This document shows, in pieces, positions 5,911-8,871 of a DNA stretch of 8,871 nucleotides. The notes under the pieces were generated by a model. The model ran no database searches. It was not told the origin of the DNA and saw only the letters and a program-made list of their open reading frames with translations. Position 1 is the stretch's first letter; every line of letters begins with the position of its first letter. Source of the DNA: Sulfurovum sp. Lineage in GTDB: Bacteria > Campylobacterota > Campylobacteria > Campylobacterales > Sulfurovaceae. Where the stretch lies: positions 1 to 8,871 of the forward strand of contig JALVGO010000230.1 in NCBI GenBank assembly GCA_027029065.1. The letters run 5' to 3'. A program made the translations under genes and the position numbers.

Positions 5911-5925
5911 GGATAAATTTTATCC
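5911..5925. promoter_or_regulatory. 15-bp palindrome, candidate operator for fdhA
   Basis: GGATAAATTTTATCC is a perfect 7-1-7 palindrome centred on T5918, 45 bp before the fdhA ATG. Its size and symmetry fit a dimeric repressor site, or a small RNA hairpin if the rightward transcript starts upstream. I do not recognise it as the site of a named regulator. Confidence 0.45.
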
Positions 5926-5950
5926 AAATTGTCTCCAAAGAGGCTGTATT

Positions 5951-5974
5951 ATGTTCATGAAGGCATTGATATGA
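5951..5974 (+). CDS. Possible 7-codon leader ORF coupled to fdhA
   Basis: ATG at 5951 opens a seven-codon frame (MFMKALI) whose TGA (5972-5974) overlaps the fdhA ATG (5971-5973). A good Shine-Dalgarno, AAAGAGG (5937-5943), lies 7 nt before it, at least as strong as the GAAGG (5959-5963) serving fdhA itself. Translation of this peptide would place ribosomes on the fdhA start. A chance origin is quite possible at this length; the well-placed ribosome-binding site and stop-start overlap are the reasons for listing it. Confidence 0.3.
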   Translation: MFMKALI

Positions 5975-8082
5975 CAAAAAAGTATGAGAGCAAAGAGATA
6001 GAGAGTGTCTGTACCTATTGTGGTGTAGGGTGTGACATTACCGGTGTTGTTGAGAACAATGAGATTGTCAAGATCTATGCACAAAAGGATGGTGTGGTCT
6101 CTGAGGGCAAACTCTGCATCAAGGGAAAATACGGTTATGATTTTGTCGATGCCAAGGACCGTATAAGAGAGCCACGCATTAAAAAAAGCTTTCTTGACAA
6201 AAATCCGCAGATTGTAGAAAAGTACGGTGAGGCACTTGTCGAATTTGACAGTGACTACATGACGTGTGATCTGCAAACGGCAGTGAAGATCGCAGCACAG
6301 AAACTGAGTGAGATCAAAGAGAACTATGGCGGCTGGAGCTTCTGTGCCGTCGGTGGGGCGCGTACCAGCTGTGAAAGCGCCTACGCATTTCAGAAGTTTA
6401 CCCGCGAGACGATGGGCTCTCCACATGTGGATAACTGCGGGCGTGTCTGCCATGCACCGAGCCTCAAGGGGATGCGTGCGACCATTGGAGAAGGTGCGGC
6501 AACCAACCCTTACAATGACATTTACGAAACGGAGTTTATGGTAGTTATCGGCTCCAACACCATGGAAGCGCACCCTATCATTGCCAACCGTATGGTAGCT
6601 CAGGCAAAGAAACTCAACAACCTTGCGGTGATCGATGTGCGTGAAACGAAGATGGCGAAGCTTGCCAAATACAACTGTGTCATACCGCATGAGGCAAACC
6701 TGCTCATTCTCAATATGATGGCGTATGTTATCATCGACGAAGAGCTCTATAACAAAGAGTTTATCGAGAACCGTACCAAAGGTTTTGAGGCGTACAAAGA
6801 GCAGATACTCAATGATCCGTATGCCAACCCGAAGTTCTTTGAGCAGATTGAAGGGTATGAGTATCTTGCAAAGATGATCCCTAACATCGCCAGAGAGTAT
6901 GCGGTGAAGCGTTCGATGATCTTCTGGGGGCTTGGGATTACTGAGCATCTGGATGGCTCCTATGCGGTAATGGCGATCACCCATCTGGCACTGCTTACAG
7001 GAAACATCGGCAAGACCGGTGCCGGACTGATGCCGCTGAGAGGACAGAACAATGTTCAGGGTGCATGTGACATGGGATGTCTGCCATACTATGACCCTGA
7101 CTATGAAGAGCCCAAAGAGGTGGGGCTGATGACACCGCAACTGATTGATGCGATGCTGGAGGGCAAGATCAAGGCACTGCTGAATATGGGTGAGGATATC
7201 AGCCATATTCACCCTAACATCAACAAGAGTGACAAAGCGCTGGAGAAACTGGAGTTTTTGATGGTGCAGGATCTCTTTATGGTGGAGACGGCAAAGAAGG
7301 CCGATATGGTTATTGGGGTGCGCTCGGCGTATGAGAAGACGGGTGTCTATGTCAATGCGATGCGCCGACTGCATCTTTCTCAGCCGCTTGTGAAGTCTGA
7401 TCTGCCTGATGACTGGGAAGTGCTGCAGATGATCGCCCAAGAGATGGGTGATGGTGAGAACTTCAACTTTGAAAGCAGCGAAGATGTCTGGAACGAAGTA
7501 CGACAAAAAGCACCCAAGCGCTTCAGCGGTGCGGAGTACTACCGCCTTGCACGCCACAGAAAACGCGGGATGCAGTGGCCGATCTATGACGATGACACGC
7601 CGGTACTCCACCTGCTTGACTTCCGTACCAAAGACGGGCTGGGGCAGTATGTCTACAAGCAGTACGAGCTGAGAGGAATGGTCAAGGAGATTTTGGAGAA
7701 AAGTTTCTTCAAGGATTCGCTTGAGGGGTACTATCTTACCACTGGACGTACCCTTGCGCACTACAACAATGCCGCACAGACCAAGAGCAGCGAGAAGCTT
7801 GATACGAAGTATGATGAAGATGTAGTGCTTGCCCCGATTGAGGATGAGGGAAAATTTGGTGATAGGGTGATCCTTAAAAGCCAGTATGGTGAGAGTGAAG
7901 CGCTGAGTGTCCGCTATACTGATCGCATCAAGCCCCGTACACTCTTTTGTACTTTCCACCACGCCAAGAGCCGTATCAATGCGCTCTTTGGGGATGAGTG
8001 TGATGAACTTATTATGACTGCACGTTTTAAGTCGGTGAAGGTTGATGTGGTCCCTGTGGGGGATGAGGTGGCGTGCAGTTAA
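5971..8082 (+). CDS. fdhA: Formate dehydrogenase catalytic (alpha) subunit, Cys-type, molybdopterin enzyme
   Basis: This catalytic subunit interconverts formate and CO2 at a Mo- or W-bis(pyranopterin guanine dinucleotide) centre. The 703 residues align by eye with E. coli FdhF (715). An N-terminal [4Fe-4S] domain holds Cys14, Cys17, Cys21 and Cys49, with Lys51 as the usual electron-relay lysine. The active-site segment VDNCGRVCHAP (153-163) has Cys160 (codon TGC, 6448-6450) where FdhF has selenocysteine, followed by the conserved His161. RGQNNVQGACDMG starts at the substrate-binding Arg357. The C-terminal cofactor-binding domain runs to about 690. No twin-arginine signal is present, so it should be cytoplasmic. 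I chose ATG 5971 (GAAGG 7 nt upstream) over TTG 5929 because FdhF-type proteins begin shortly before the first cysteine. No electron-transfer subunit gene follows; an MntA-HepT pair does. Nitrate reductase is unlikely given RVCH. Confidence 0.93.
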   Translation: MTKKYESKEIESVCTYCGVGCDITGVVENNEIVKIYAQKDGVVSEGKLCIKGKYGYDFVDAKDRIREPRIKKSFLDKNPQIVEKYGEALVEFDSDYMTCDLQTAVKIAAQKLSEIKENYGGWSFCAVGGARTSCESAYAFQKFTRETMGSPHVDNCGRVCHAPSLKGMRATIGEGAATNPYNDIYETEFMVVIGSNTMEAHPIIANRMVAQAKKLNNLAVIDVRETKMAKLAKYNCVIPHEANLLILNMMAYVIIDEELYNKEFIENRTKGFEAYKEQILNDPYANPKFFEQIEGYEYLAKMIPNIAREYAVKRSMIFWGLGITEHLDGSYAVMAITHLALLTGNIGKTGAGLMPLRGQNNVQGACDMGCLPYYDPDYEEPKEVGLMTPQLIDAMLEGKIKALLNMGEDISHIHPNINKSDKALEKLEFLMVQDLFMVETAKKADMVIGVRSAYEKTGVYVNAMRRLHLSQPLVKSDLPDDWEVLQMIAQEMGDGENFNFESSEDVWNEVRQKAPKRFSGAEYYRLARHRKRGMQWPIYDDDTPVLHLLDFRTKDGLGQYVYKQYELRGMVKEILEKSFFKDSLEGYYLTTGRTLAHYNNAAQTKSSEKLDTKYDEDVVLAPIEDEGKFGDRVILKSQYGESEALSVRYTDRIKPRTLFCTFHHAKSRINALFGDECDELIMTARFKSVKVDVVPVGDEVACS
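8054..8081 (+). repeat. Direct repeat copy 1, 3' end of fdhA
   Basis: These 28 bp at the very end of fdhA (encoding VGDEVACS and most of the stop) match 8821-8848 at 25 of 28 positions. The copies are 767 bp apart in the same orientation and bracket the mntA-hepT module. Confidence 0.8.
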
Positions 8083-8090
8083 AGTTTTGG

Positions 8091-8096
8091 TATAAT
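8091..8096 (+). promoter_or_regulatory. -10 box of a probably leaderless mntA-hepT transcript
   Basis: A perfect TATAAT ends 6 nt before the ATG at 8103, so transcription would begin at or next to the A of the start codon. The sequence from the fdhA stop to this ATG contains no Shine-Dalgarno-like purine run. Both facts point to a leaderless mRNA. The module would then have its own promoter and not depend on fdhA transcription. Confidence 0.5.
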
Positions 8097-8102
8097 ATTT
8101 CT

Positions 8103-8417
8103 ATGAAACCGACGAAAGAAGCAATATTGGAGAGACTGCGGGAGCTCAAACCCCAACTGGAAGCAGAGGGCATAGAGAAGATCGCCCTATTTGGCAGTTA
8201 CTCAACCGGTCAAACGACTCTCTATAGCGATATCGATATTGCCATTGCAAAGCATAAAGCAGTGCAAAAAGAGATGGATGCTTATCGTTACTTTGAGCTG
8301 CTCTCTTCTTTGCGAGAAACACTGCGCAGAACCTTTCATAGGAAGATTGATATTTTTGACCTCGATAGTCATTCCCCTTTTAAAAAGCAGATAGAAGATG
8401 AGTTGATCTATGTATAG
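8103..8417 (+). CDS. mntA: MntA-type minimal nucleotidyltransferase, antitoxin of an MNT/HEPN module
   Basis: This is a minimal nucleotidyltransferase of 104 residues. The motif starts Gly31-Ser32 in FGSYSTGQTTLYSDIDI and ends Asp43-x-Asp45, an exact GSx10DxD; the third acidic residue is probably Asp83 in KIDIFDL. In characterised MntA-HepT systems (Shewanella, Aphanizomenon) the enzyme inactivates the HEPN toxin by transferring AMP groups to its RX4HXY tyrosine. The partner here has that tyrosine, so the same mechanism is inferred. I chose ATG 8103 over an in-frame GTG at 8073 because the latter lies inside fdhA and would put the TATAAT box inside the coding region. There is no visible ribosome-binding site. 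The 3' end overlaps hepT by 8 bp, so the pair is translationally coupled. By eye it is more AT-rich than fdhA, suggesting separate acquisition. Confidence 0.9.
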   Translation: MKPTKEAILERLRELKPQLEAEGIEKIALFGSYSTGQTTLYSDIDIAIAKHKAVQKEMDAYRYFELLSSLRETLRRTFHRKIDIFDLDSHSPFKKQIEDELIYV

Positions 8418-8769
8418 CCAAAAAGCACTGAGTCGTATTGAGAATATCCGAAAAAAGACCATGTTTATTGATAATATTGTCAATGAGTATGGATCTGTAC
8501 GCAAGGCACTCGAAGATGAAGAGAAGGGCAGAGCCGCTATACTGATGCACCTTACTTCGATTGTTGAACAGTTTGACAAGTTGCTCCATAGCGGTGAGCT
8601 TGAGATACTTTCGCATTTTGAAAAGCAGGATATCAAGGGGAGTTATGAGTTGCGAAACTTTATTGCGCATGACTATGAGGGGGTTGATCTATATATAGTC
8701 GAAGATGTGATTACTGAGCGGTTACCTGTGATTTTAAAGTCAGCAAATGCGATCTTGGGGATTCAGTGA
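8410..8769 (+). CDS. hepT: HepT-type HEPN-domain toxin (putative RNase), DUF86 family
   Basis: This 119-residue all-helical HEPN protein is of the HepT/DUF86 type. The catalytic signature RNFIAHDY (82-89) is an exact RX4HXY, with Arg82, His87 and Tyr89. Characterised HepT toxins are ribonucleases that cut RNA, including tRNA or mRNA depending on the system, and stop growth until Tyr is AMPylated by MntA. The N-terminal half (ALSRIENIRKKTMFIDNIV, 6-24) and the amphipathic helix around 40-60 fit the four-helix bundle and dimer surface. The start ATG at 8410 overlaps the mntA frame by 8 bp. The motifs are complete, so the toxin is predicted to be active. A possible role in phage defence or plasmid/island stabilisation is inference; the target RNA cannot be read from sequence. 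Confidence 0.9.
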   Translation: MYSQKALSRIENIRKKTMFIDNIVNEYGSVRKALEDEEKGRAAILMHLTSIVEQFDKLLHSGELEILSHFEKQDIKGSYELRNFIAHDYEGVDLYIVEDVITERLPVILKSANAILGIQ

Positions 8770-8777
8770 AGGAGAGA

Positions 8778-8849
8778 ATGGATCTTGGTGTCCTTAGGTT
8801 TGCGAAGGTCGATGCAATTTCTGTGGGTGATGAGGTGGTGTGTAGTTAG
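8778..8849 (+). pseudogene. Remnant of a second, diverged fdhA 3' end
   Basis: The frame ending in TAG at 8847-8849 encodes ...LRFAKVDAISVGDEVVCS. The intact fdhA ends ...ARFKSVKVDVVPVGDEVACS. With a two-codon gap, RF, KVD, VGDEV and CS match. Most base changes in the last nine codons are third-position (GGG/GGT, TGC/TGT, TAA/TAG), as expected of a gene copy that evolved under coding constraint before being truncated. Homology fades before about 8793. It begins 9 bp after the hepT stop. An alternative is a real 23-codon ORF from ATG 8778 with AAGGAG (8769-8774) just upstream; the spacing of 3 nt is short and the similarity to fdhA favours a remnant. Confidence 0.6.
8821..8848 (+). repeat. Direct repeat copy 2, fdhA-tail duplicate downstream of hepT
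   Basis: These 28 bp match 8054-8081 with three substitutions (G/T, C/T, C/T). They are the best-conserved part of the fdhA remnant and mark the right-hand boundary of the segment containing mntA-hepT. The last 22 bases of the window (8850-8871) show nothing recognisable. Confidence 0.8.
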
Positions 8850-8871
8850 AGGTGTAGGGTCAAGATTTTGA

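Larger units (their letters stand above)
5846..5970. promoter_or_regulatory. Divergent promoter region between the cysteine-rich gene and fdhA
   Basis: This AT-rich gap must carry promoters for both flanking genes. Rightward candidates are TATAAT at 5862-5867 and GATAAT at 5875-5880. Leftward, TATTAT (complement of 5876-5881) would give a start near 5869 and a leader of about 24 nt for the cysteine-rich gene. The boxes overlap, so the promoters may interfere with each other. It also contains a 15-bp palindrome (5911-5925). No clear -35 is seen, and exact start sites cannot be decided by eye. Confidence 0.5.

Noticed and set aside
6448..6450. Possible selenocysteine at the fdhA active site
   Set aside because: The codon is TGC (Cys) and there is no in-frame TGA within fdhA, so no selenocysteine insertion is needed.
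5920..7962. A 680-codon open frame on the minus strand
   Set aside because: It lies antisense to fdhA almost throughout, its translation is low in recognisable motifs and rich in His/Arg/Leu as expected from a mirrored coding frame, and the + strand protein has complete formate dehydrogenase motifs.
8073..8102. GTG start extending the mntA product by 10 residues
   Set aside because: It lies inside the fdhA 3' end and the TATAAT box would then be coding. The ATG at 8103 gives a normal N-terminus for the family.
8054..8848. Insertion sequence carrying mntA-hepT
   Set aside because: No transposase, integrase or terminal inverted repeats are seen. The flanking direct repeats are coding sequence of fdhA and too diverged (3/28) to be a fresh target-site duplication.

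Overview
The window looks like a chromosomal segment from a Campylobacterota (epsilonproteobacterial) genome, most like Sulfurovum or Sulfurimonas. The reasons are moderate GC by eye, short and often overlapping genes, -10 boxes without an evident -35, and a gene order (rpmE, rsmI, rlmB-like, small membrane protein, aminotransferase, hom) that I recall from Campylobacter jejuni around Cj0149c-Cj0155c. The organism assignment is inference; no rRNA or other marker is present.

Region 1 (1-5476, all + strand) is one compact housekeeping cluster. It starts with a -10 box and a structured leader of about 125 nt, then rpmE (zinc-type ribosomal protein bL31), rsmI (16S rRNA C1402 2'-O-methyltransferase), an rlmB/TrmH-family 23S rRNA methyltransferase, a small single-pass membrane protein with a helix-turn-helix-like N-terminus, an AlaC-type aminotransferase, hom (homoserine dehydrogenase with ACT domain) and yajQ. 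Several genes overlap by 8-14 bp, so translational coupling is likely. The cluster combines ribosome maturation with aspartate-family and alanine metabolism.

Region 2 (5477-5970) is a small island. Two different heptamer arrays (GGTTTAA and CTTAGCC) face each other across a perfect 7-bp inverted repeat and fill the whole gap between yajQ and a convergent small cysteine-rich gene. A divergent promoter region follows, with a 15-bp palindrome and a possible 7-codon leader ORF whose stop overlaps the fdhA start.

Region 3 (5971-8871) carries fdhA, a cytoplasmic-type molybdenum/tungsten formate dehydrogenase catalytic subunit with Cys in place of selenocysteine. A two-gene MntA-HepT (MNT/HEPN) toxin-antitoxin module follows directly, apparently from a leaderless promoter. 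Just beyond it lies a diverged second copy of the fdhA 3' end, so the module sits between direct copies of the fdhA tail. The two most unusual signals are this fdhA-tail duplication and the paired heptamer arrays.
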